DNA of 7,028 nucleotides from Desulfobacterales bacterium (GTDB lineage: Bacteria; Desulfobacterota; Dissulfuribacteria; Dissulfuribacterales; JAMONC01): NCBI GenBank assembly GCA_027066725.1, contig JAMONC010000308.1:1-7028 (forward strand). The letters are read 5' to 3'. Shown here piece after piece: positions 1 through 6,900 of the stretch; positions within the stretch are counted from its first letter, which is position 1, and every line of letters starts with the position of its first letter. The notes beneath the pieces were generated by a model, which was not told the DNA's origin, searched no databases, and worked only from the letters and a program-made list of their open reading frames with translations. Both the position numbers and the translations under genes were made by a program.

Positions 1-1168
1 TAAGCCTTCTATGTACTTTAGCCAAACACTGAGCTGGATCAAGTTTATCTAATGGGTGTAATTTATTATCTTTTATACCTTTTAAGAAATACTTACCATT
101 TTTCTTAACAATTCTAAGCCTAAGAGGTTGTGTACCGTAAGGTGCAGTATCTGGATAAGGTTTATATCCTTCTAACTTCTTTTTGTAAGCCTTAACAATT
201 GGATCTAAATCTCTATGCAGTCCATGACATAATCTACAGCTTATTTCAATCTGATCTTCAAAGTGAGCATGGCTTTTACCATTTCCCATAATCTCTTTTT
301 GAGTATGACAATCTATACAAATAAGTCCTTTTTTGTGATGAATATCATCTGGCAGATGTATTAAAAATCTTCCATCAGGAAGTTGATAATAATTGAGGTC
401 TCCATCTACAAAAGGTGTTCCATAATCATCGGAATCAAGTTCTCCTTTATAAGCAAGACCAATTCTTCCGCTTCTATTGTGACATCTTAGACAATTTGAC
501 ATAGGTATATTACTTATAATTAATGGATGTTTCCCTGGTCCCAATCCTCCCTTAGGGGCAACATCATGGCAGGCAGTGCAGCCTCCACCTTTTTCTGCCA
601 AAAAGCCTGGGAACTTACCTTTAGGAAACCATAAATGGCAGCTTCCACACATCTTGCGGTAATAATCTAAGCATTTAGTATCTAAACCTGTTTTTATTAA
701 ATCTTCTACTGTAAGATTTTCGTGCTGATTTTTTGCCTCCCCCCAATAATATCTTAGTGTAGAGATTATTCCTCTATTAGTAGCCATTAGAGAATGTTTT
801 ACCCACGACACTTCTTTGGGATGACAACCTGGCCTACCACATGTTTTATCAACCCATCTTAAGTCTCCTGGATTTTTTATCATACCTTTATGAGCTCTGG
901 TAATATCTCCTGCTAAGGGGTTACCTAAATGACATGCAGAGCAGGATACTACACCTCTTGCATGGTATTTATCTGGCTCATCACTATGACAGTTAAGACA
1001 AAGATCAACTTTTCCACTTGTTGTTTTATTAACTATAATTGGTGCATGTTTTTTAGGTGGAGAAGAATAGCTTTTCCTTGTTGAACAAATAAAGAAATAA
1101 ATTACTGTTATAAAAATAATGAAAGATATAGGTATACAATGTAATATCTTAGTCTTGTCCTTCTTCAT
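1..1168 (-). CDS. Multiheme c-type cytochrome, at least 8 hemes (C-terminus off the left edge)
   Basis: Exported electron carrier, probably the cytochrome c partner of the Rieske/cytochrome b genes just upstream. The frame from ATG 1168 is open to the window edge: 389 residues with no stop. Residues 1-29 are a basic start (MKKDKTK) and one hydrophobic segment, so the protein is exported by Sec or anchored by its N-terminus. C28 follows FFI, a poor lipobox. Heme attachment motifs are CLNCH 57-61, CSACH 76-80, CGRPGCH 110-116 (a CX4CH site), CGSCH 174-178, CTACH 197-201, CLRCH 226-230, CIDCH 284-288 and CRLCH 311-315. No motif occurs in the last 74 visible residues, but more could lie outside. 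The start overlaps the upstream gene by 20 nt and has no clear Shine-Dalgarno sequence, suggesting translational coupling. An in-frame ATG at 1186 is an alternative start. The family within multiheme cytochromes is not identified, and it is not a mono-heme cytochrome c1. Confidence 0.9.
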   Translation of the reverse strand, partial: MKKDKTKILHCIPISFIIFITVIYFFICSTRKSYSSPPKKHAPIIVNKTTSGKVDLCLNCHSDEPDKYHARGVVSCSACHLGNPLAGDITRAHKGMIKNPGDLRWVDKTCGRPGCHPKEVSWVKHSLMATNRGIISTLRYYWGEAKNQHENLTVEDLIKTGLDTKCLDYYRKMCGSCHLWFPKGKFPGFLAEKGGGCTACHDVAPKGGLGPGKHPLIISNIPMSNCLRCHNRSGRIGLAYKGELDSDDYGTPFVDGDLNYYQLPDGRFLIHLPDDIHHKKGLICIDCHTQKEIMGNGKSHAHFEDQIEISCRLCHGLHRDLDPIVKAYKKKLEGYKPYPDTAPYGTQPLRLRIVKKNGKYFLKGIKDNKLHPLDKLDPAQCLAKVHRRL

Positions 1169-1469
1169 AGTAGTCTGTACAGGCATAATGTTTAGCCATT
1201 TCTAAAGCACCTAACAAAGCAACTTTTGCTTCATGAGGACTTAGGAGAGCTTCAGCATAGGAATATGAAGTAATAAGATCATCTTGTCCCATAGCAAGCC
1301 AATGAAAGACATAGGGAAACATCTGACGTTTTTTCATCTCGTTTAACATATCATCTAGCTGTTGATGAAGGGCCTGGCTTATTTCTTCAAATGCCTTATC
1401 ATAGTCATCTTCTTTAAGCCCACCTTGTATAAGTTTCATCATGTTTTCTGTTTCCTTCTTCTTTTTCAT
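1149..1469 (-). CDS. Unrecognised 106-residue protein encoded inside the Rieske/cytochrome b operon
   Basis: I do not recognise this protein. It is 106 residues, without a signal peptide, convincing membrane segment, heme motif or metal-binding cysteine cluster; its only cysteine is C97. The start is very basic (MKKKK). Residues about 20-50 are charged and probably helical, 51-60 are aromatic (FPYVFHWLAM), residues 77-96 look like another helix, and the tail is acidic (YYEEGQD). The composition suggests a small soluble alpha-helical cytoplasmic protein. The start at 1469 is supported by GGGAGG 11 nt upstream (1481-1486); M10 or M11 would be alternatives. It lies 49 nt after cytochrome b, and its 3' end overlaps the cytochrome c start. 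That placement suggests an accessory role, such as an assembly factor or small subunit, which is inference from context only. Confidence 0.8.
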   Translation of the reverse strand: MKKKKETENMMKLIQGGLKEDDYDKAFEEISQALHQQLDDMLNEMKKRQMFPYVFHWLAMGQDDLITSYSYAEALLSPHEAKVALLGALEMAKHYACTDYYEEGQD

Positions 1470-1480
1470 ATTTTTTATTG

Positions 1481-1486
1481 CCTCCC
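1481..1486 (-). promoter_or_regulatory. Ribosome binding site of the 106-residue protein
   Basis: GGGAGG on the minus strand lies 11 nt before ATG 1469. It is the only strong Shine-Dalgarno sequence in the 49-nt gap after cytochrome b, and it supports this reading frame as a real gene and this start codon. Confidence 0.6.
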
Positions 1487-1518
1487 AAAAAGTAGAATAA
1501 TGAATCTTAAAAAACTTT

Positions 1519-2343
1519 CTAACTTAACCACATAATTATTGTACAGACAACATAACTTATGAGCCACATATAAAGAAATAACCAAACACTTGTTTGGTCT
1601 TTAAATTTAGGTAAAAAAGCCAATATTACAACAGGTGTTATAGGATATAGTATACCTGCAAAAATAGGTGGAATATATCTTAAAAGTTCTTGAACTGCTA
1701 AAAAAAACCAAGGCCCCTTTATAAGGGTAACATTTAGTCCTGGTTCATCCATAGGGGCTGAGAAAATTAATGAAGTGATAATAGTCAATATAATGATGGA
1801 TATTAACGAGTTTTTAGTAACAATAGGTTTTTTAGTATGATACCATGTACCAACCGTCCACAATACAATAGTTAAAATTATATGAAGTAGATATACCCTG
1901 TTTAATCCCTCATTAGGAATTGCAATCATAAATCTATCTAATACATGTCCAATTAAGGGGACCTTTGCTATTAGATGTTCAGCTATTGCTCCTGCAGATT
2001 GTCCTGTTGCATCGTATCTAAGCACGTAACCAGTAAAAAGGGCAAAGACTGCTGCAGGGATTGTCATAGTAAGGACAAACCATCTTGCAGGAGGATAAGT
2101 TCTTATGTCTCTTTTTTTTATTTCAACTAGTGTATGAATAAATATAAACAAAACAAAAAATTGACTTGAATAAAAATGAAGGGCTCTAAAGAAACGTCCA
2201 AAAGGGAGTAATCCATCTATAGCAACAGTTGAAACAAATGGTTCCGCGACTTCATATTGATAAGCAACAATTAGTCCAGATACAATAGAGACAATTAAAG
2301 CGCTTGTAGCAAGCTCTCCCCACGGGATTTTTTTAATGTCCAT
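1519..2343 (-). CDS. Cytochrome b of a Rieske/cytochrome b (bc-type) complex, b6-like with fused C-terminal helices
   Basis: Membrane quinol-oxidising subunit carrying two b hemes. The protein has 274 residues and about seven predicted membrane helices: roughly 12-30, 57-76, 88-106, 150-168, 178-197, 225-245 and 251-271. Paired heme ligands are H56/H70 (H-x13-H) in the second helix and H154/H169 (H-x14-H) in the fourth. The unequal spacing is typical of the cytochrome b6 type. GYVLRYDATGQ at 105-115 corresponds to the conserved region after the third helix. The three C-terminal helices correspond to subunit IV (PetD), here on the same chain, making the protein short next to mitochondrial cytochrome b (about 380-400). 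The Qo-site PEWY appears as GPWF at 210-213 within a KGPWFFLAVQELLR segment. The ATG directly abuts the Rieske stop codon and has GAGGGG 5 nt upstream. The assignment to the family is firm; the physiological electron acceptor is inferred. Confidence 0.93.
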   Translation of the reverse strand: MDIKKIPWGELATSALIVSIVSGLIVAYQYEVAEPFVSTVAIDGLLPFGRFFRALHFYSSQFFVLFIFIHTLVEIKKRDIRTYPPARWFVLTMTIPAAVFALFTGYVLRYDATGQSAGAIAEHLIAKVPLIGHVLDRFMIAIPNEGLNRVYLLHIILTIVLWTVGTWYHTKKPIVTKNSLISIIILTIITSLIFSAPMDEPGLNVTLIKGPWFFLAVQELLRYIPPIFAGILYPITPVVILAFLPKFKDQTSVWLFLYMWLISYVVCTIIMWLS

Positions 2344-2748
2344 TTAAGCCCCTCTAGGTACAAATACCACATAACCTTCATTATTCTTTAGCACCTTAAC
2401 AGGGAATTTGGCTAGATTTTTTCCATTAGCAGGACCAGAGATATATTTCCCATCCCACATAAAACGGCTTTGATGGCAGGGGCAGATAAACATTTTAAGA
2501 TTAGGTTCATAGTTTACAGTACAGCCTAGGTGGGTACATCTTCTAGATACTGCAATAGGTCCGTTTTTAGTTTCAAAAAGATAAAATTTAGGATAGCCAA
2601 TATATTGTCCAGGTAAGAGATGTTTATGTATGTGTACTTTTATGGGAGGATGTATTCTTTTGGAGACTACAAATTCATATAAAGGATATGCTCCAATCCC
2701 TAGTAATATAAGCCAAAAAGAATTTTTAAGAAATGAGCGCCTTGTCAT
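2344..2748 (-). CDS. Rieske [2Fe-2S] iron-sulfur protein with Tat signal
   Basis: High-potential electron acceptor of the bc-type complex; it takes an electron from quinol at the Qo site on the outer face of the cytoplasmic membrane and passes it to cytochrome c. The 134-residue protein begins MTRRSFLK, a twin-arginine motif, followed by a hydrophobic segment at about 10-28. This fits Tat export with the helix kept as anchor, as in classic Rieske proteins. The cluster-binding signatures are complete: C71-T-H73-L-G-C76 and C89-P-C91-H92. C71, H73, C89 and H92 would be ligands, and C76 and C91 the expected disulfide. GPANG at 105-109 matches the conserved glycine/proline loop after the second cluster box. 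The protein is compact compared with the 160-200 residues usual for bc1 and b6f Rieske subunits. It starts 7 nt after the DUF2905 stop and ends directly on the cytochrome b ATG. Confidence 0.95.
   Translation of the reverse strand: MTRRSFLKNSFWLILLGIGAYPLYEFVVSKRIHPPIKVHIHKHLLPGQYIGYPKFYLFETKNGPIAVSRRCTHLGCTVNYEPNLKMFICPCHQSRFMWDGKYISGPANGKNLAKFPVKVLKNNEGYVVFVPRGA
2349..2354 (-). promoter_or_regulatory. Ribosome binding site of cytochrome b, inside the Rieske gene end
   Basis: GAGGGG on the minus strand lies within the last codons of the Rieske gene, 5 nt before the cytochrome b ATG at 2343. With stop and start codons directly adjacent, it points to coupled, roughly equimolar translation of the two redox subunits. 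Confidence 0.55.
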
Positions 2749-2755
2749 ATTAGAG

Positions 2756-2977
2756 TCATCTTCTAAAGATACTAAATATAAGAGTTAATAGAATACTTAA
2801 GATAATACAGGTTGCAAGAGGAAAATAAAATGTAAAATTACCTTTACGAATGACTATATCTCCTGGAAGACGCCCAATAAGTGGTATCTTGGGGATAAAT
2901 ACAAGGACAATTCCTGCTATGACCATAAATATACCAAGAATAATCAACATTTTTCCAAATTCAGGGAATGGATTCAT
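2756..2977 (-). CDS. DUF2905 family small membrane protein
   Basis: Small inner-membrane protein of unknown function, 73 residues with two hydrophobic helices (about 9-28 and 50-70). Between them is a short polar loop with the family's characteristic GRLPGDI motif (35-41) followed by RKGNFTFYFPL (44-54). The match to DUF2905 comes from this loop and the overall size, which is usual for the family. The start at 2977 has a strong Shine-Dalgarno AGGAGGA (2987-2993) 9 nt upstream. It lies 18 nt after queH and 7 nt before the Rieske gene on the same strand, so it is very probably cotranscribed with both. No redox cofactor motif is visible, so a direct part in electron transfer is not supported. 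Confidence 0.85.
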   Translation of the reverse strand: MNPFPEFGKMLIILGIFMVIAGIVLVFIPKIPLIGRLPGDIVIRKGNFTFYFPLATCIILSILLTLIFSIFRR

Positions 2978-2986
2978 GGCTATTAA

Positions 2987-2993
2987 TCCTCCT
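2987..2993 (-). promoter_or_regulatory. Ribosome binding site of the DUF2905 gene
   Basis: AGGAGGA on the minus strand lies just past the queH stop codon, 9 nt before ATG 2977. It is much stronger than anything in front of queH and fixes the DUF2905 start. Confidence 0.65.
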
Positions 2994-2995
2994 GA

Positions 2996-3571
2996 TCAAG
3001 GATTTTGTTTCTCAAGTCTTTCCTGTAATCTCTTTGCTCTTTTTATATAACGTTCATACTCGCTAAAGATACATCCGCAATATGGCTGTCTATATATCCC
3101 CATGGCTATAGATTCTTCTATACCTTCTTTCCAACCTTCACGAAAATCGTAGTAATAAAATTCAACATTATATTTCTTAGCTGCCTCTATAGCTCTGTCA
3201 CAAATACCTTTATGATCTTGATATTTTGAATATAAAAGGGTTGAAGTAAAGGCGTCAAATCCCCTTGTAGCTGCTTCCTTAGCTGTATTTTCAATTCTTA
3301 GAGTATAACATTTTTTACAACGTAGTTTAGGCTCAAAGTCTGTTTTTATTATCTCAAGCCATTTATAAAGCCCATATTCACAGTCCCATACAACAGGTAA
3401 GTTAAATTCCTTAGCAACTTGCTCCATTGCTTCTATACGTCTTTCAAATTCTCTAAATGGGTGGATATTAGGGTTAAAAAAGTAAGCAGTGACCTCATAA
3501 CCCTTTGATCTTAATATTTTTAAAGGATAAATTGTACATGGGCCGCAACAGGCATGAAGTAGTATTTTCAT
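2996..3571 (-). CDS. queH: Epoxyqueuosine reductase QueH
   Basis: Cytosolic enzyme that reduces epoxyqueuosine to queuosine at the wobble position of GUN-anticodon tRNAs, the last step of queuosine synthesis. It belongs to the QueH (DUF208) family, which is unrelated to cobalamin-dependent QueG. The 191 residues show all family cysteine boxes: HACCGPC at 6-12, CKKCY at 85-89 and YCGC at 164-167. These are expected to hold the [4Fe-4S] cluster and the neighbouring metal site. FFNPNIHP (31-38) and the SKYQDH segment near 115-120 also fit the family. Length is in the usual range of about 180-220. The start at 3571 gives the normal N-terminus MKILLHACC, but no Shine-Dalgarno sequence precedes it; a promoter candidate ends only 7 nt upstream. 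It heads the six-gene minus-strand run, and its link to the bc-type genes looks positional rather than functional. Confidence 0.95.
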   Translation of the reverse strand: MKILLHACCGPCTIYPLKILRSKGYEVTAYFFNPNIHPFREFERRIEAMEQVAKEFNLPVVWDCEYGLYKWLEIIKTDFEPKLRCKKCYTLRIENTAKEAATRGFDAFTSTLLYSKYQDHKGICDRAIEAAKKYNVEFYYYDFREGWKEGIEESIAMGIYRQPYCGCIFSEYERYIKRAKRLQERLEKQNP

Positions 3572-3578
3572 ATTTTTG

Positions 3579-3606
3579 AATGTAAACCATATATTGTTAT
3601 GGTCAA
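3579..3606 (-). promoter_or_regulatory. Candidate sigma70-type promoter for queH and the operon behind it
   Basis: On the minus strand, TTGACC (3606-3601, 5 of 6 to the -35 consensus) is followed after 16 nt by TACATT (3584-3579, 4 of 6 to the -10). Only 7 nt separate the -10 box from the queH ATG, so transcription would start at or next to the start codon. This matches the missing Shine-Dalgarno sequence. It was read by eye in AT-rich DNA, where chance matches are common. Confidence 0.4.
3586..3603. repeat. Inverted repeat ACCATA-N6-TATGGT in the divergent promoter region
   Basis: A perfect 6-bp inverted repeat with a 6-bp centre covers the plus-strand -35 candidate and reaches from the -35 into the spacer of the minus-strand promoter candidate. 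Its size and position suit a dimeric repressor or activator site acting on both directions. It is short, so chance cannot be excluded, and no regulator gene lies in the window apart from the hybrid kinase. Confidence 0.35.
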
Positions 3607-3622
3607 GAGTTACAAAGATAAT
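3594..3622 (+). promoter_or_regulatory. Candidate sigma70-type promoter for the GDT1/kinase genes
   Basis: TTGTTA (3594-3599, 4 of 6 to the -35 consensus) and GATAAT (3617-3622, 5 of 6 to the -10) are separated by an ideal 17 nt. Transcription would begin near 3629, giving a leader of about 17 nt that still contains the ribosome binding site. Its -35 lies in the spacer of the opposite-strand promoter candidate, so polymerase could probably not occupy both at once. Confidence 0.45.
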
Positions 3623-3632
3623 AAAATTATTA

Positions 3633-3638
3633 AGGAGG
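3633..3638 (+). promoter_or_regulatory. Ribosome binding site that selects the GTG start of the GDT1 gene
   Basis: AGGAGG lies 7 nt before GTG 3646. There is no in-frame ATG until residue 27, beyond the conserved EFGDKT motif, so this site decides in favour of the GTG start. Confidence 0.8.
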
Positions 3639-3645
3639 AAGTCTT

Positions 3646-3915
3646 GTGAATTTAAAACTTTTCTTTACAATATTTATATCAGTTTTTTTAGCTGAGTTTG
3701 GGGACAAGACCCAACTAGCAACAATGGGGTTTGCTGCTACACAACCATCTAAATGGGTGGTATTTTTGGCTTCAGCTTCAGCACTTGTATTGTCTTCTTT
3801 GGTGGGGGTGTTGGTTGGTTCTACAATTGGTGAGCATGTGAATGCGCATCATATCAAGCGTATTGCAGGGGCTCTATTTTTGGCAATAGGAATATGGCTT
3901 ATTATTAAGCCATAA
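3646..3915 (+). CDS. Half-size TMEM165/GDT1 (UPF0016) family cation transporter
   Basis: Membrane protein of the GDT1 family, whose characterised members move Mn2+ and Ca2+, often exporting manganese in bacteria. The 89 residues hold one copy of the family repeat: a first hydrophobic helix (about 5-19) ending in the signature E17-F-G-D20-K21-T22-Q23, then helices at about 37-61 and 73-87. Full-length members carry two such repeats in about 190-200 residues, so this protein must oligomerise to form the two-motif cation site. Single-repeat proteins of about 90 residues are a known form, and no truncation scar is visible: start, ribosome binding site and stop are all intact. Lys and Arg are equally divided between the two loop sides (K4, K71, R72 against K21, K36, K88). 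The gene diverges from queH and precedes the kinase by 17 nt. The actual ion is not determined by the sequence. Confidence 0.88.
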   Translation: MNLKLFFTIFISVFLAEFGDKTQLATMGFAATQPSKWVVFLASASALVLSSLVGVLVGSTIGEHVNAHHIKRIAGALFLAIGIWLIIKP

Positions 3916-3932
3916 TATTGGGATAAATAGCT

Positions 3933-6900
3933 ATGGAAGAAAAAATAAACTTAAAGAATATAGAAAGTGCGTTTTTAATATTTGATCTAATCGAAGATCC
4001 CATACTCCAGCTAGATCCTGAGTTAAGAATTATTAGAGCCAACAAATCTGCTAAAAGACATTGGGGAAATGATATAGAAGGTAGATTTTTGTTTGATATT
4101 GTCAAAGCAAGCAATGAGATAGAACAATTAAAAAGTACAATCTTATCGAAAACAGATGAGACTTATAAGATAGAATTGACATGTTGGTCTTTAGCCTTTA
4201 AAGAACCTAGGATATTTGAGTTAGTTGGTAAATGGTATAAATTAGATAAGGTATCATTTTTCGCTGTATTAAGGGATATAACAGAGCTAGAAAGGCTAAG
4301 AAAACAAGAACAAGAAAAGAGTAATTGGTTAAATAGTTTAATAGAGTCCTTTCCTGAACATATATGTTTAAAAGATAGTAAGGGACGATGGATATATGCT
4401 AATAAGTATTTTTTAGATAAATTTGGTATAACAGAGGAGGATTATAAAAATAGAACTAATGAAGAAATAGCAGAAATCCATCCGATATATAAAGAAGTTT
4501 TAAGAATAGCATCCTTAACAGACAAGGCAGCTATTGAGAAAAAAGGTATACTAAGAACTGTCCATACGATTCCTACCTATAAAAATGAGATTTGCACCCT
4601 TGATATTATAAAAGCTCCAATTTATGGACAAGATGGAACTTTTTGTGGATTGTTGATACTGGGCAGAGAAATAACAGATATAATAAAAGCGGAAAAAGAA
4701 AAGACTATTTTAAATAGATACTTAAGGGCAGTAACGGATTTATCTACCCTTCTTTTTAAGAGTCAAAATATCTATAAGGCTATGCAAGAAGGTGTAAAGA
4801 TATTAGGAATAGCTGCAGAAGCAACTAGATGCTATTGGGCAGAATTTTCATATAAAAATGGAGAATTAGATGATATAATATGCAGAGCTAGGTGGTCAGC
4901 TACTAAAGACTGTAAGCCTCATCCCGATGGTTCTATATTTCTTAAGTCTAAGGAATTTCGAGCTTTTGTTGAAAGATTAAAAAAAGGCTCTTTTATAAAA
5001 ATTTCTAAAAATAGAAAACTGTCTAAAGAAGAAGAAGCATTATTAGAATTCAGACAATCTAAGAGTATATTAATACTGCCTATTCATATTAAAAAAAAGT
5101 TTGTAGGCTTAATGGGGTTTGATAGCGAAGTTATAAAGCCCTGGGCAGATCAAGAAACAGAACTTTTAGAGATAGGTATTCATAATTTATCACTTGCTTT
5201 GGAAAGAGAAAAATACATTGAGGTAGTAAGATTAAATCAACAATTAATAGAAGCCTCTCCAGATTTAATAGCTGCAGTCGATCTTAATTTAAAGTATATA
5301 TTAGTAAATAACTCATTCTGTAATTGGATTGGAGAATCAAGGGAGAGGCTACTTGAATCTAATATTGAAAAGATTAAATCTTCTCGTAAAAGTATAAAAG
5401 AGCTAATTAAAACTATTAAAAAAGTTATTAAAACAAAGGAAGCTGATACAATTAGACTATGGACTATAAAAGATAATAAGAGATGTTTTTTATCTTTTAC
5501 ATGTTTTCCTCTTATAAAAACTATTGATAATCAAGAACAACTTAATGGCGTAGGTATAATAGCTAGAGATCTAACTGATATTGAATTAGTACAAGAACAA
5601 CTAAAGGCAAAATCAGAACAATTAATAAGGCTTAATACTGCAGTAGAACAATTACCAGTATCAGTTATAATATCTAATGCTGAAGGTAAGATAGAATATG
5701 TAAATAAAAATTTTGAAAAAGTTACAGGCTATTCAAAATCAGAAGTAATTGGAAGACATGCGTGTTTCTATAAAAGTAAAAATCAGTCAAAAGATACATA
5801 TAAATATCTATGGGAAACTATTAATTCTGGCAATGTATGGCAAGGTAGAATAATTAATACTAATAAAAATGGAAAAGATTTTATAGAAGAAGCTGTTATA
5901 TCTCCTGTAAAAGATTCTAATGGCAACATAACAGGATTTGTTGCTGTAAAAGAGGACGTAACTGAAAAACTTACTTTAGAGGAAGAGTTAAAACGTGCTC
6001 AAAGGCTTGAGGCTATAGCATCTTTGGCTGGCGGTATTGCTCATGATTTTAATAATATATTAGCAGGATTATCTGGTTATATAAGTATCTTAAAACATAA
6101 ATTTAAAGATCCTGATATACAAAGAATAGCAAACAATATGGAAAAAGCAGTAACTAGAGCCACTGGTGTAACTAAACAAATATTATCTTTATCCAAACAA
6201 ATAGAAGTACCAAAACAAGCTGTTAATCTATTAGATGTTTTAAAAGATATGATTTCTATGTTAGAGGAGACTACAGATAGAAGGATAAAGTTTAATCTTG
6301 AAGCACCTAATAGGATTCCTTTAATTATAGGAGATATTGCTCAATTATATCAGATATTTTTAAACCTTGCTATTAATGCCATTGATGTAATGCCTCAAGG
6401 GGGCAATATAGAGTTTAAGATAGAAGTAGATAAAGAAAAAGATTCTATTATTGTGGAGGTAAAAGATTCTGGTCCTGGGATGAAGCCAGAAATTATAGAG
6501 CAGATATTTGATCCATTTTTTACCACAAAGCCTCCTGGTAAAGGTACAGGACTTGGACTTACTATGTGTAAAAGGTTAGTAGAGGCTCATAATGGTAAAA
6601 TCTATGTCCAAAGTGAGATAGGTAAAGGGACAAAATTTATTATACATTTTCCAATAGCTAAACAAGATCAATTAGAAAAACTTACTAAAGAGGGTATCAT
6701 TGGTTCTGATATAATAGAAGACCAATCAAGGCTTTTTGGCAAAAATCCTATTATACTTGTAGTAGATGATGAGCCAATGATAAGAGAGACTCTCAATGAT
6801 ATGCTTAATTCACTTGGATATAAGGTATATACTGCCTCAAGTGGGCAAGAAAGTATTAAACTTTTTAAGATGTTAAATGGAAATGTTGACGTTGCTATTG

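Noticed and set aside
1083..1090. Possible lipoprotein cysteine (C28) in the multiheme cytochrome
   Set aside because: The three residues before the cysteine are F-F-I, which do not fit the usual lipobox with a small residue at -1. A plain N-terminal anchor or an atypical Sec signal is more likely.
1701..1727. Terminator-like hairpin followed by a T tract on the minus strand
   Set aside because: The stem is only CCCTT/AAGGG, the T run begins 9 nt later, and it sits inside the conserved cytochrome b coding sequence just upstream of the GPWF codons.
2850..3050. Plus-strand open frame of 66 codons
   Set aside because: It lies opposite the DUF2905 gene and the end of queH, both with recognisable families and good starts. 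Its translation shows no family or domain signal and it has no ribosome binding site worth noting.
3905..4114. Minus-strand open frame of 69 codons
   Set aside because: It is antisense to the start of the hybrid kinase, whose PAS-containing frame is clearly real; the predicted peptide looks like a shadow of that coding sequence.
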